Assembly (NCBI GenBank): GCA_002376235.1
Contig: DFNX01000010.1
Span: 352,077 to 416,076, forward strand
From: Neorhizobium sp. UBA3556
GTDB lineage: Bacteria > Pseudomonadota > Alphaproteobacteria > Rhizobiales > Rhizobiaceae
Direction of reading: 5' to 3'
DNA: 64,000 nucleotides
Each line of letters opens with the position of its first letter. Positions within the stretch are counted from its first letter, which is position 1. A model generated the notes under the pieces. That model was not told the origin of the DNA and searched no databases. It saw only the letters and a program-made list of their open reading frames with translations. Below are positions 8,934 through 17,018 of this stretch, one piece after another. Both the position numbers and the translations under genes were made by a program.

Positions 8934-10373
8934 ATGCAAAGTTTCGGACAGAAATACAGCCATCTGGCCCATAATGTAGGGTGTGGCTGCTTCAATCCTT
9001 CGCTTGGGGCCGTCTCTCGCCGGCTCGAGACCCTGTCGAGAAGGGGATTGCTGGCGGGTCTGGGAAGCGCAGTGCTGGCGGCCGGATTGCCGAAGTTTTC
9101 GGTTGCGCAAGAAACTGCAGCTGCAAAGATCCTGTTTCGTGAATTCCGACTTTTCGACGGGAAATCGAATACCCTGCGCACCGGCGTGCAGGTGCTTGTC
9201 GAGAACAACAAGATCATCGCCGTCGACGAAGCCAACAACTCGGCCCCGGCAGATGCGGTCGTCATAAATTGCCGCAACGGCGTTCTAATGCCCGGGCTTA
9301 TCGATGCCCATTGGCATACGATCTTTGCTGCAGTTCCGTTGAACATCCTTCTGGGCGGTGATCCGGGCATCATCTTCGCGGCATCCACGGCTGAAGCAGA
9401 ACGGACGCTTTTACGTGGTTTTACGACCGTACGTGATCTTGGCGGGCCGGTCTTTTCATTCAAGCAGGCGGTGGACGGAGGGATCATTCCCGGCCCACGC
9501 ATCTATCCTTCTGGGGCGATGATCACGACATCCGGTGGTCACGGAGATCTGCGTCTTCCGACGGAAATTCCTAGGGATAGCGGTCGGTTAAGCTCTAGCG
9601 AATTGCTGGGCGGATCTGCCATCGCCGACAGTATAGGTGATCTCCGACTGCGCGTCAGGGAGCAGTTATTGCAAGGGGCGTCGCAGATCAAGATTGTCGG
9701 TAGTGGAGGGGTGTCGTCCCCTCGCAGCCCCCTCGATATGACGACATTCAGCGAGGAGGAACTTCGCGCGGCCGTGGACGTGGCGCGCGACTGGAATACC
9801 TATGTTGCGACCCATGCCTATACGCCGCGTGCCGTCCAGCGTGCGCTCGCTGCGGGCGTTTCCTGTATCGAGCACGCTCATCTGATCGACGAGGAAACGG
9901 CAAGATTGATCGCCGAAAAGGGAGCATGGCTCAGCACCCAGCCCTTTCTTACGATGGAGGATGCCGCCTCGCAGAGCGGACCAGGGCTGGAGCGTATCCA
10001 GCAACTTTTTGCTGGAACTCCAAGAATCTACGAATTCGCTCGGAAATACGGAATCAAGACGGCATGGGGGTCGGATGTCCTGTTCTCGCCTGAACTCGGC
10101 CCGCGCCAGAACTTCATGCTGACGCATCTGCGCAACTGGTATTCGACGGCTGAAACACTGCAGATGGCGACGTCCCAAAATGCAGAACTGTTGGCGCTCT
10201 CCACTTACCGTAATCCCTATCCGGGCAAGCTCGGTGTCATCGAAGCCGATGCGTGGGCAGACATTATCGTCGTCGACGGCAACCCGCTTGATGACATCAG
10301 TCTGCTGGAAGATCCGCAGAGATACCTTTCAGTCATCATGAAGGATGGCCGAATCCATAAAAATACACTTTGA
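8934..10373 (+). CDS. Exported amidohydrolase, possible Xaa-Arg/Pro dipeptidase
   Basis: A 479-residue metal-dependent amidohydrolase of the imidazolonepropionase/prolidase-like subgroup. It has a binuclear metal site: HxH in IDAHWHT, a bridging Lys in IKIVGSGG, His residues in THAYTPRA and EHAHLID, and Asp in WGSDVLFS. The N-terminus carries a twin-arginine-like signal (SRRGLLAGLGSAVLAAGL then a cleavage region near FSVAQ), so it is predicted periplasmic. I chose ATG 8934 with GGGAGAAG just upstream; an in-frame GTG at 8898 adds a region without support. Some characterised members cleave Xaa-Arg/Lys or Xaa-Pro dipeptides, so a role in freeing arginine for the adjacent deiminase is attractive but inferred. 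Confidence 0.82.
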   Translation: MQSFGQKYSHLAHNVGCGCFNPSLGAVSRRLETLSRRGLLAGLGSAVLAAGLPKFSVAQETAAAKILFREFRLFDGKSNTLRTGVQVLVENNKIIAVDEANNSAPADAVVINCRNGVLMPGLIDAHWHTIFAAVPLNILLGGDPGIIFAASTAEAERTLLRGFTTVRDLGGPVFSFKQAVDGGIIPGPRIYPSGAMITTSGGHGDLRLPTEIPRDSGRLSSSELLGGSAIADSIGDLRLRVREQLLQGASQIKIVGSGGVSSPRSPLDMTTFSEEELRAAVDVARDWNTYVATHAYTPRAVQRALAAGVSCIEHAHLIDEETARLIAEKGAWLSTQPFLTMEDAASQSGPGLERIQQLFAGTPRIYEFARKYGIKTAWGSDVLFSPELGPRQNFMLTHLRNWYSTAETLQMATSQNAELLALSTYRNPYPGKLGVIEADAWADIIVVDGNPLDDISLLEDPQRYLSVIMKDGRIHKNTL

Positions 10374-10464
10374 AAACAGACTTGTGCCGGGCTTCCCAGG
10401 ACGCCCATTAGAGATTTCAATCAATGAAGTTGACCCTACAGGGTAATGTGAGAGGAGCAGCAAC

Positions 10465-10962
10465 ATGTCCGACCTGATTGTTATCGTTTATCCCTCCGAG
10501 ACCAAGGCGGAGGAGGTTCGGCAACGACTTCTGGATCTGCAGAAGTCATATCTGATTGAGGTTGGTGATGCGGTGATCGCCACTAAGACAAAGGAGGGAA
10601 AGGTCAAGCTCAACCAGCTGGTCAATACAACTTTTGCAGGTGCCGCTTCGGGCAGTTTCTGGGGCTTGCTGATCGGCGTCCTGTTTCTCAATCCGCTATT
10701 AGGCGTAGCGGTTGGCGCGGCCTCGGGTGCTCTCGGAGGTGCTCTGACAGATGTGGGTATCAACGATAATTTCATCAAGGAGCTTGCCGACAGTCTTCAG
10801 GAAGACAGTGCAGCGCTGTTTGTCCTCGTCAGGCAGATGACCGCGGACAAGATCCTCAAGGAAATATCTCCCTATGGCGGTACGGTTCTGAAGACGTCGC
10901 TTGATGAAACAAAAGAGCAGTTGCTGCGCGACGCTTTGGCCAAGGCTGCTCCGCCTGCCTAG
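10465..10962 (+). CDS. DUF1269 family membrane-associated protein
   Basis: A 165-residue protein starting MSDLIVIVYP with the DUF1269 pattern: a soluble N-terminal part around residues 1-50, then a glycine/alanine-rich double hydrophobic hairpin (about 52-95, with GAASGSFWGLLIGVLF and VGAASGALGGALTD), and a C-terminal domain with DSAALFVLVR. A GAGAGGAGC ribosome binding site lies just before the ATG. Members are widespread in bacteria and often sit among envelope or stress genes, but no biochemical role is established. It stands alone, followed by a terminator-like hairpin. Confidence 0.85.
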   Translation: MSDLIVIVYPSETKAEEVRQRLLDLQKSYLIEVGDAVIATKTKEGKVKLNQLVNTTFAGAASGSFWGLLIGVLFLNPLLGVAVGAASGALGGALTDVGINDNFIKELADSLQEDSAALFVLVRQMTADKILKEISPYGGTVLKTSLDETKEQLLRDALAKAAPPA

Positions 10963-10974
10963 CAGCGACCGATC

Positions 10975-11002
10975 GACATCGCGGTGGCAACGCCGCGATG
11001 TC
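10975..11002 (+). terminator. Terminator-like hairpin after the DUF1269 gene
   Basis: GACATCGCGG (10975-10984) pairs perfectly with CCGCGATGTC (10993-11002) across an 8-base loop, giving a 10-bp GC-rich stem that begins 12 bases after the stop codon. No long T-run follows, so it may act as a 3' stabiliser or weak terminator. Confidence 0.55.
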
Positions 11003-11058
11003 TTCCAGGATGAAAGACATGCAGGCCTGTCTAATCAAGCGGTGATCAGGAGCGATAG

Positions 11059-12114
11059 ATGTCAGACGAGTCCAGCAGCCCGATGACGGGCATGCTTGTT
11101 TCGGGCATTCTTGTTCTGGCGCTTCTGTTTGCGGCGCAGTCGGTCTTCGCGCCGCTGTTCTTCGCCCTGTTCATCATTGCGATAGTCTGGCCCTGCCAGG
11201 TCACGTTGCAGGCAAAGCTTCCCCGGCTGCTGGCGCTGCTGATCACGCTCGTCATCACGGTCGGCTTCATAACTGCGATCGGCTCTTCGCTGGCCTGGGG
11301 GCTAGGCAGATTTGGCCAATGGCTGTTCGCCAACGCCGACCGCCTTCAGGCCGCTTACGCAACGGCGGTGGACTGGCTGGAGCAACGTGGCTTTGCGATC
11401 GCAGGTCCGATCGGAGACTGGCTCGATATTTCCAGGCTTCTTTCAGTAATCCAGGGAGCGGCGGGCCGCCTGAACCGTTTTGGCGGATTTACCTTGCTGG
11501 TATTGATCTTCGTAATGCTGGGCCTTCTTGAGGTCGAGGACTTTGCCGCTCGCTTGAAGTTGCCGAATGCACGGCCCTACGGTGAAATCATTCTTGCGGC
11601 GAGCCGCATCATTGCTACGAAGTTTCGCCGCTACATGCTGGTGCGAACCCTCGCCAGCATTCTGACAGGTTTTCTCGTCTGGCTGCTTTCCATCGGTGCG
11701 GGATTGGAGCTCGCGGTAGCCTGGGGCGTCATCGCCTTTGCCTTCAACTATATTCCGTTCCTGGGGCCACTGGTGGCAACGACCCTGCCAACCCTGTTTG
11801 CCATCGTTCAATTCGACACGTGGCAGCCTGCCGTGCTCATATTCGTGAGCCTCAACATCATTCAGTTCGTTATCGGCAGTTATCTCGAGCCGCGGCTGGC
11901 AGGTGCTTCTCTGGCAGTATCTCCCTCTGCCGTGATGTTTGCCGTTTTTTTCTGGAGTCTCGTTTGGGGGCTGGCTGGTGCGTTCATAGGGGTTCCGATC
12001 CTGATCGCATTCATTGCTTTTTGTTCGATGGGTGCTTCCACGAAATGGATCGCCACCATCCTTTCAGGCAGCAAGGTGGAGACTTCTGACGCAGAGCAAG
12101 GCCATGGCCAATAA
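11059..12114 (+). CDS. AI-2E family transporter (PerM/YdiK/TqsA-like)
   Basis: A 351-residue polytopic membrane protein with two N-terminal helices (about 12-50), a soluble insertion around 90-150 containing short amphipathic helices, and a C-terminal block of five to six helices with the family signatures FNYIPFLGPLVA and IGSYLEPRLAG. These proteins were named for autoinducer-2 export but many act as ion/proton antiporters or have unknown substrates. A GATCAGGAG ribosome binding site precedes the ATG. Its end overlaps the start of the next gene by 11 bases, indicating coexpression with a secreted hydrolase. Confidence 0.88.
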   Translation: MSDESSSPMTGMLVSGILVLALLFAAQSVFAPLFFALFIIAIVWPCQVTLQAKLPRLLALLITLVITVGFITAIGSSLAWGLGRFGQWLFANADRLQAAYATAVDWLEQRGFAIAGPIGDWLDISRLLSVIQGAAGRLNRFGGFTLLVLIFVMLGLLEVEDFAARLKLPNARPYGEIILAASRIIATKFRRYMLVRTLASILTGFLVWLLSIGAGLELAVAWGVIAFAFNYIPFLGPLVATTLPTLFAIVQFDTWQPAVLIFVSLNIIQFVIGSYLEPRLAGASLAVSPSAVMFAVFFWSLVWGLAGAFIGVPILIAFIAFCSMGASTKWIATILSGSKVETSDAEQGHGQ

Positions 12115-12910
12115 TCGCTCAAGGATAATCGTCCGGGGAATGCGCAGCGGCTTGCTGCTGCTTTTCTTCTGCTGTGCTTTTTTGAGGATGTCGGTGGCAG
12201 ACGGCAGGACGCAAGCGTCGCCAAAGAGTGAAAGTGAGTGCGTCGTTCTTCTCCACGGCCTTGCCCGAGGGAATGGGTCATTCTGGCTAATGGAGAAAGT
12301 CCTTTTGAAGCAGGGCTATTTCGTCGTCAACAATGACTACCCATCGACGACAGTGACTATTGCAAAACTGGCCTCACATGTCGGAACAGCGGTGGAAAAT
12401 TGCGGTGCGCGGCGTGTGAATTTCGTGACCCATTCCATGGGCGGCATTATCCTGCGGTTCTGGCTGGTCGATCACAGGCCGGCGCTCCTCGGTCGGGTCG
12501 TGATGCTGGCGCCTCCAAACCATGGTTCGGAGATCGTGGACGTTTTCGGTGACATGCCTCCGTTTGAATGGCTTAATGGTCCTGCAGGCCTGGAATTGGG
12601 GACGGATCAAGGTTCGATACTGGTCAGCCTTCCCCAGCCGGATTATCCGGTCGGCATTATCGCTGGTGATGTGTCGCTCAATCCCATTTTCAACGCCATC
12701 CTTGACGGGCCGAATGACGGAAAGGTGACCGTCCTGTCCACTCAGCTGGACGGAGCCAAAGAGCACCTCGTTTTGCACGTGACCCATACGTTCATGATGT
12801 TCAATCCGGTCGTTGTTGCCGAGACCGTCAACTTCCTGAAATCCGGGGCATTCGATCGGACACTTGATTTTACCGAGGCAGTCTCAACGATTGCGGAGCA
12901 CTTTCAATGA
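12104..12910 (+). CDS. Exported alpha/beta hydrolase, lipase-like
   Basis: A 268-residue alpha/beta-hydrolase. The mature part begins after a hydrophobic signal (about residues 12-32, GLLLLFFCCAFLRMSVA). It shows the oxyanion strand CVVLLHGLARGNGSFW, the nucleophile elbow FVTHSMGGI with Ser111, and a late THTFMM segment with a probable catalytic His. It resembles the putative triacylglycerol lipase/alpha-beta hydrolase group that works without a large lid. The start at 12104 lies inside the end of the AI-2E gene; the longer frame from 12014 would read through coding sequence of that gene and lose the signal peptide. The substrate is unknown. Confidence 0.8.
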   Translation: MANNRSRIIVRGMRSGLLLLFFCCAFLRMSVADGRTQASPKSESECVVLLHGLARGNGSFWLMEKVLLKQGYFVVNNDYPSTTVTIAKLASHVGTAVENCGARRVNFVTHSMGGIILRFWLVDHRPALLGRVVMLAPPNHGSEIVDVFGDMPPFEWLNGPAGLELGTDQGSILVSLPQPDYPVGIIAGDVSLNPIFNAILDGPNDGKVTVLSTQLDGAKEHLVLHVTHTFMMFNPVVVAETVNFLKSGAFDRTLDFTEAVSTIAEHFQ

Positions 12911-13014
12911 GTTAAACGATCCGTTTGTCAGGATGGCAACCGCGTAAGAAGGCAAGGAGAAACAAAGATAGATCTATGCGGGAGTTCCCCGCTTATTCTG
13001 AAGGAGGTTCAGTC

Positions 13015-13359
13015 ATGCGTTTGTGGAAATTGATGGTAGTCACTTTCATATCGGGCCCAATGTTCTGGGCAGGCGCTGTGCCTGCTCAAGCGGCACCCGC
13101 GGTGGTGGCGGTGAACAACGTCCAGCTTCGAACAGGCCCGAGTTCTTCCCATCGGGTAATCGGGCGCCTGCGGGTAAGAGAGCGGGTGAACGTCACGCGT
13201 TGCAATCCCTCCGGCCGCTGGTGCCATGTGCAGCCACGAGGATTTCGTAGCGGTTGGGTTCGGGCGCGATATCTGGATCCTGTCAGGTGGGGAACACCCA
13301 ATCGCCCAGGCAGCATATGCTTCCACGGATCACGAGGACACGTGTGCCTCAATAGATGA
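13015..13359 (+). CDS. Exported SH3-like domain protein
   Basis: A 114-residue secreted protein. A strong AAGGAGG ribosome binding site eight bases upstream fixes the start at 13015, although the frame is open further upstream. The signal peptide is about residues 1-26 (ending PAQAAPA). A bacterial SH3 (SH3b/SH3_3) domain follows, with the hallmark VNNVQLRTGPSSSHRVIGRL and a C-terminal GWVRARYL. Such domains usually bind peptidoglycan or act as protein-protein adaptors in the periplasm. The Arg-rich, Cys-containing tail (CFHGSRGHVCLNR) may form a disulfide. No enzymatic domain is attached. Confidence 0.82.
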   Translation: MRLWKLMVVTFISGPMFWAGAVPAQAAPAVVAVNNVQLRTGPSSSHRVIGRLRVRERVNVTRCNPSGRWCHVQPRGFRSGWVRARYLDPVRWGTPNRPGSICFHGSRGHVCLNR

Positions 13360-13456
13360 CGTTAGATATCCCTCACGGGAGCTACCTGCAGCGTGCTGCT
13401 TCACAGCGCGCGCTGCTTATTTCAAAAACTATTGGCGCAATAAACGGGATGAAGAG

Positions 13457-13702
13457 ATGCGTACGCTGAATAAGATGACCCTGCTTCTAATTGTCATCGG
13501 GGGGTTAGATTGGCTGCTGATTGGCTTGTTCCAGTTCGACCCGATAGGTCTGGTGTTAGGCGGAGCCGGTGCTATCCTTGCTCGTATCGCCTATACGCTG
13601 ATAGGGGTTTCGGCGCTATGGCAACTGCTTCCACTTTTCGGAATAGCGCACCAACGCGATGCCGAGGCCGTTTTGAAGCGTGACAACATTCACCGACCTT
13701 GA
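13457..13702 (+). CDS. DUF378 family small membrane protein
   Basis: An 81-residue protein with the compact DUF378 pattern: two membrane helices, LLLIVIGGLDWLLIGLF and the second around IAYTLIGVSALWQLLPL, with a conserved Trp-Leu and a glycine-rich connector. I place the start at ATG 13457; the longer frame from 13226 overlaps the SH3 gene out of frame and has no domain support. Function is unknown for the family. The gene follows the SH3 gene after about 100 bases without an obvious terminator. Confidence 0.8.
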   Translation: MRTLNKMTLLLIVIGGLDWLLIGLFQFDPIGLVLGGAGAILARIAYTLIGVSALWQLLPLFGIAHQRDAEAVLKRDNIHRP

Positions 13703-13757
13703 TCGCTCAGGCCTGCTGAGACCAGTTGTGCTTGGAAGTGCTCATGGGTTGATCGCT

Positions 13758-14006
13758 CTATAATCGGCGACGTTGAAACTGTCCCGGTATCCAGACATAC
13801 CGGCTGCGACGCATACTCCACACCCAACGACCCGGAACCCAATTGTGCCCTTTACGTGGCGGAGGCGTTGCCTCTTCCAGTTTAGGCGGTGGGGCTGGTC
13901 GTCTCCCCACCGGAGCGCGCGGTCCTTCCGGCTGGGAAGAAGCTGCTCCTGGCAAAACTAATAGACATCCAATGAGCTGAAGAAACAATCTGCGATGCTT
14001 TTCCAT
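13758..14006 (-). CDS. Small secreted YXWxP-type repeat protein
   Basis: An 82-residue exported protein. The ATG at 14006 is preceded by GAGAGGGA; the open frame extends upstream but without a signal. An N-terminal signal (MEKHRRLFLQLIGCLLVLPGAASS) is followed by a proline-rich linker and a Trp-rich motif pair, NWVPGRWVW and RYVWIPGQF, the aromatic/Pro-Gly pattern seen in YXWGXW-repeat proteins of alphaproteobacteria. A function in the envelope is likely but undefined. It lies 19 bases after the stop of the hydrolase gene on the same strand and may be cotranscribed. Confidence 0.68.
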   Translation of the reverse strand: MEKHRRLFLQLIGCLLVLPGAASSQPEGPRAPVGRRPAPPPKLEEATPPPRKGHNWVPGRWVWSMRRSRYVWIPGQFQRRRL

Positions 14007-14025
14007 GCCGATTCCCTCTCTTACG

Positions 14026-15252
14026 TCAGTGGGTCTGGACAGCAGACCCAAGTCCTGATGCGTGATCGCTTTCCTCTTCCAGCAATCCAACAGCCTGCCG
14101 GAGGATGCGTTCATCCTCGGAACTCGCCGGTGAACCGTAAAGTGTCCCCGTTCCAACCGGTCCAGCCCTCAATGCTCGCAACGGTATTGTGGGCAGCATT
14201 GTCGCGAGCGTGACAAACCTGTCGTGCCTGGTCCTCGACTGAGCCCGAATATCGCTGATGTCGATGATCTGGAGGTTGTACTTCTCAGCCAAAGCGACGG
14301 TCCGGGGCGCATCGATAGCAAGTGCTCCGGCTTTTGCTGTAGCGCCAACGAGCCATCGTGAGGTGGCGAGTGCCAGATCATCCTGTGTCGAAAGCACGAT
14401 GATCGGCTTTGATAAGCTTCCTACTACTTTGAGTTGTTTTTGGAAGACGTCGATATCGATGTCTGGTGCGGCGAGGATAACCTGGTCAATCTGGAAAAGA
14501 GAATGAGCTTTTGACTCGAGGCGCAACTGACGTAGCGCCTCGAGACTGAGCCAGCTCCCCATGCTGTGTGCCAGAATCCTGGTTTCAATCTTTCTCTGAC
14601 CAAGGTCGTCGAGTGTCTGGGCAAGTTCATCGCGTGAAAAATTACTGGAATCCCGATCCGAAAAGTAGCTTGAAAAGTTCGCGCGAGACGGCCAAGCAAA
14701 TAGTATCGGCGTGCTACTTATGTCAGCATCAGCGGATAACTGAACGAGCCTGAAGAGGCTTTCCTGGAAACTGTTGTTATAACCGTGAACAAAGACGAAA
14801 GCTGAAGCGCTGGCCGCAGCTTTGTCGAGGAATTCTTGTCGCGAAATGACTTTACTGTCTATCACGGCGAACGAAGAAGCTGCATTCGGGACACCACGCG
14901 CCCATTCGATCGTTCCGGGTTTATGTCCCGGTGGAACAGAAATGACCATTCGAAGATAAGTAGGGTACTGAGCTCTTCCGCTTGTAAATCCGTTGTGGGC
15001 TGACGGATCAGGTTCGCGTGTCGTCACGACAAGAACCGTTTGCTGTACGGCACCCTTTAACGGCGCAACGATCTTCAAACTTTCCGGGCCCGGCCTTGCA
15101 CAGGAAGCTAGAAGCACAAGAACGCAAATACTCAGCAATATGCACACAACTTGAAGGGCAGATGCCTGGAAATGGATAGGTTTCAATATAATGATACCTG
15201 TCTCAGACGAACCAGCTAAGCTAATATAGCTCAGAGCGAATACTGACTGCAA
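14026..15252 (-). CDS. Alpha/beta hydrolase lipoprotein, DUF900 family
   Basis: A 408-residue protein with a hydrophobic segment ending in a lipobox-like LLASC near residue 50, suggesting a lipoprotein (the true start may be a later GTG, shortening the N-terminus). The DUF900 alpha/beta-hydrolase core shows FVFVHGYNNSF, PILFAWPSRA, the nucleophile elbow ILAHSMGSW, the acidic region AAPDIDIDVF and a strand with IIVLSTQDD. These enzymes are found in rhizobial envelopes with unknown substrates. The gene is followed by the small YXWxP gene. No promoter motif stands out in the 290 bases upstream. Confidence 0.78.
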   Translation of the reverse strand: MQSVFALSYISLAGSSETGIIILKPIHFQASALQVVCILLSICVLVLLASCARPGPESLKIVAPLKGAVQQTVLVVTTREPDPSAHNGFTSGRAQYPTYLRMVISVPPGHKPGTIEWARGVPNAASSFAVIDSKVISRQEFLDKAAASASAFVFVHGYNNSFQESLFRLVQLSADADISSTPILFAWPSRANFSSYFSDRDSSNFSRDELAQTLDDLGQRKIETRILAHSMGSWLSLEALRQLRLESKAHSLFQIDQVILAAPDIDIDVFQKQLKVVGSLSKPIIVLSTQDDLALATSRWLVGATAKAGALAIDAPRTVALAEKYNLQIIDISDIRAQSRTRHDRFVTLATMLPTIPLRALRAGPVGTGTLYGSPASSEDERILRQAVGLLEEESDHASGLGSAVQTH

Positions 15253-15542
15253 CGTAAAGTTGGGGGGACTACCCTATTCGATCCTCGGCGCCCCATAACT
15301 CCATTAATTTGTTGTCAGATTGTTGTCGCTCAGGAATGAACAATCCGCTTCGACTTTCATATCAAGATAGAGAAGCGATAGTTGCCAAGCACTGGCGCTA
15401 TTGCCAGCCGAACGCGCTGTATCAGGCGGGCACTAGAGACTGATAGAAAGATTCAATGAAATCAGTTGGGTAGAAGATTATTTGGCACGGCCATCATGAT
15501 GGTCATAAGTTCGTTCCATCCAAGACCTCTACGAGGAAACCA

Positions 15543-16253
15543 TCACGTCTTTGAAAGGAATTGCGGTTCCCGCATGATGTGCTCAACGCCCTTCTGTATA
15601 TGGCTAGTGATGATCTCTCTTGCGCCGTCTGCGTCTCTCGCAAGCGCCCGCTCAAATAGCAGCTTGTGATCGTCGACGACCGCATCACCTCGAAAACTGC
15701 CCGCGAGCATATGATATCGTAGAAAGCGATCGAAGACCGAGGACAGGCTTTGCAGGAGTGTTTTCGACTTGCTTGCCGCGACGATCGCCCGGTGAAACTG
15801 CCAGTCACATCTGACCCAGTCGATCGTGCGGGCAATATCTCCAGCGAGAAGCCTGCGCTCCACCGCGGCCAGTCGATGATGGGCCGCCACGATCGAGCCT
15901 TCCCACTCAAGATCCCCAGCGGCGAATGAAAGGCCGATAGCATGGCATTCCAAAACGATGCGAAGGTCGGCCAGCTCCGTCAGTTCTTGCCTGGATACGG
16001 GACTGACCTCAAATCCACGCTGCCCTTCTGCAAGCACGAGATTCTCCGCCGATAATCTGCAAAGGATCTCCCGAAGTGACGAAATGCTGATCGAATATCG
16101 CTCGCGAGCCTTCTCAAGCTTGATCTTGGAACCGGGCGGCAAGTCTCCGAGAATAATATCCTGCCGTAACCGGCGAAAGACTGCATCGCTGACGCTTTCG
16201 CTGAGGTCATTGACCCGTTCCCGCTCGCCTGATCGTTCTTCACTCATCGTCAA
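15543..16253 (-). CDS. GntR family regulator, FCD subfamily (second of tandem pair)
   Basis: A 236-residue transcription factor. An N-terminal winged helix (about residues 20-85: DAVFRRLRQDIILGDLPPG, ISSLREILCRL, VLAEGQRGFEV) is followed by an all-helical FCD ligand domain with the usual metal/ligand residues in DWQFHRAI, DDHKLLFERAL and SHIQKGVEH. FCD GntR proteins sense small carboxylates. It overlaps the upstream paralogue by four bases (ATGA) and the two lie just downstream of the dehydroshikimate dehydratase gene on the same strand, so control of quinate/shikimate use is likely though unproven. Confidence 0.87.
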   Translation of the reverse strand: MTMSEERSGERERVNDLSESVSDAVFRRLRQDIILGDLPPGSKIKLEKARERYSISISSLREILCRLSAENLVLAEGQRGFEVSPVSRQELTELADLRIVLECHAIGLSFAAGDLEWEGSIVAAHHRLAAVERRLLAGDIARTIDWVRCDWQFHRAIVAASKSKTLLQSLSSVFDRFLRYHMLAGSFRGDAVVDDHKLLFERALARDADGAREIITSHIQKGVEHIMREPQFLSKT

Positions 16254-16924
16254 TCCTGAAGCGGCGACTTTCTCGCCAATGCATGTTCCACGCCGCCCTC
16301 AATGTGCAGGCCGAGGATCTTCTTCGCCGTCTTCTGGTCTCGCTCAAGGGCGGCATCCAGGAGCCGTTTGTGTTCGTCTGCAGCGATCTTGCCGCGATAG
16401 GAAAGGGCAACCATTTGGTAGCGGAGATATTTGTCGAAGATGGCGGCATGGGTTTCCATGAGCAGTCTCGACCCACAAGCGGAAATCAGAGCCTGGTGAA
16501 ATTCCCAGTCATAACGCTTCCAGTCTTCCGTCTGGCTGGTATCGCCGCTAGCCATGATGCTTTCCATGCGGGCAAGTTTGTAATGCGCGGATACGAGCCG
16601 TGCTTCCCAGTCGACGTCACCCCTCTCGAAGGATTGCTCCAATGCGTGTGTCTCCAGCAGCAGACGCAGCGCGGCGATCTCTTTCAAATCGACTGATGAC
16701 ATCGGTGCTACATGAAAGCCGCGTTGACCTTCCGCCACGACAAGTCCTTCGGAGGCAAGACGATTGAGAATCTCCCTTAGCGTGCTGACGCTGGTGTCGT
16801 AGGTCTCCTTGAGCTTTTCGAGCTTAAGCTTCTGACCGGGAGCGAGGCGCCCGAAAATGATATCGGCGCGAATTCGCTTGTAGCTGTTTTCGGCAACGGT
16901 TTCGGTGGCTAGATCGGAAAGCAT
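16250..16924 (-). CDS. GntR family regulator, FCD subfamily (first of tandem pair)
   Basis: A 224-residue paralogue of the next gene, with the same winged helix (KRIRADIIFGRLAPGQK, STLREILNRLASEG, VAEGQRGFHVAP) and FCD domain (DWEFHQALISACGS, DEHKRLLDAALERD, LGLHIEGGVEHA). The gene starts 94 bases downstream of quiC in the same direction and is translationally coupled to the second regulator. The high similarity points to a local duplication followed by divergence; heterodimers or recognition of two related metabolites are both possible. The inverted repeat upstream of quiC is a candidate operator. Confidence 0.87.
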   Translation of the reverse strand: MLSDLATETVAENSYKRIRADIIFGRLAPGQKLKLEKLKETYDTSVSTLREILNRLASEGLVVAEGQRGFHVAPMSSVDLKEIAALRLLLETHALEQSFERGDVDWEARLVSAHYKLARMESIMASGDTSQTEDWKRYDWEFHQALISACGSRLLMETHAAIFDKYLRYQMVALSYRGKIAADEHKRLLDAALERDQKTAKKILGLHIEGGVEHALARKSPLQD

Positions 16925-17018
16925 GTGTGCATCTCGGAGATTTTCTTAATCCTCATACATATTTTGTCCGCTCAGTTAAACCCAGCCGAGCATGCTCAGG
17001 AGATTGGTCCACCATCGA

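Noticed and set aside
15486..15505. Imperfect palindrome GGCCATCATGATGGTC
   Set aside because: Short, imperfect and not at a promoter position of either flanking gene; no regulator to connect.
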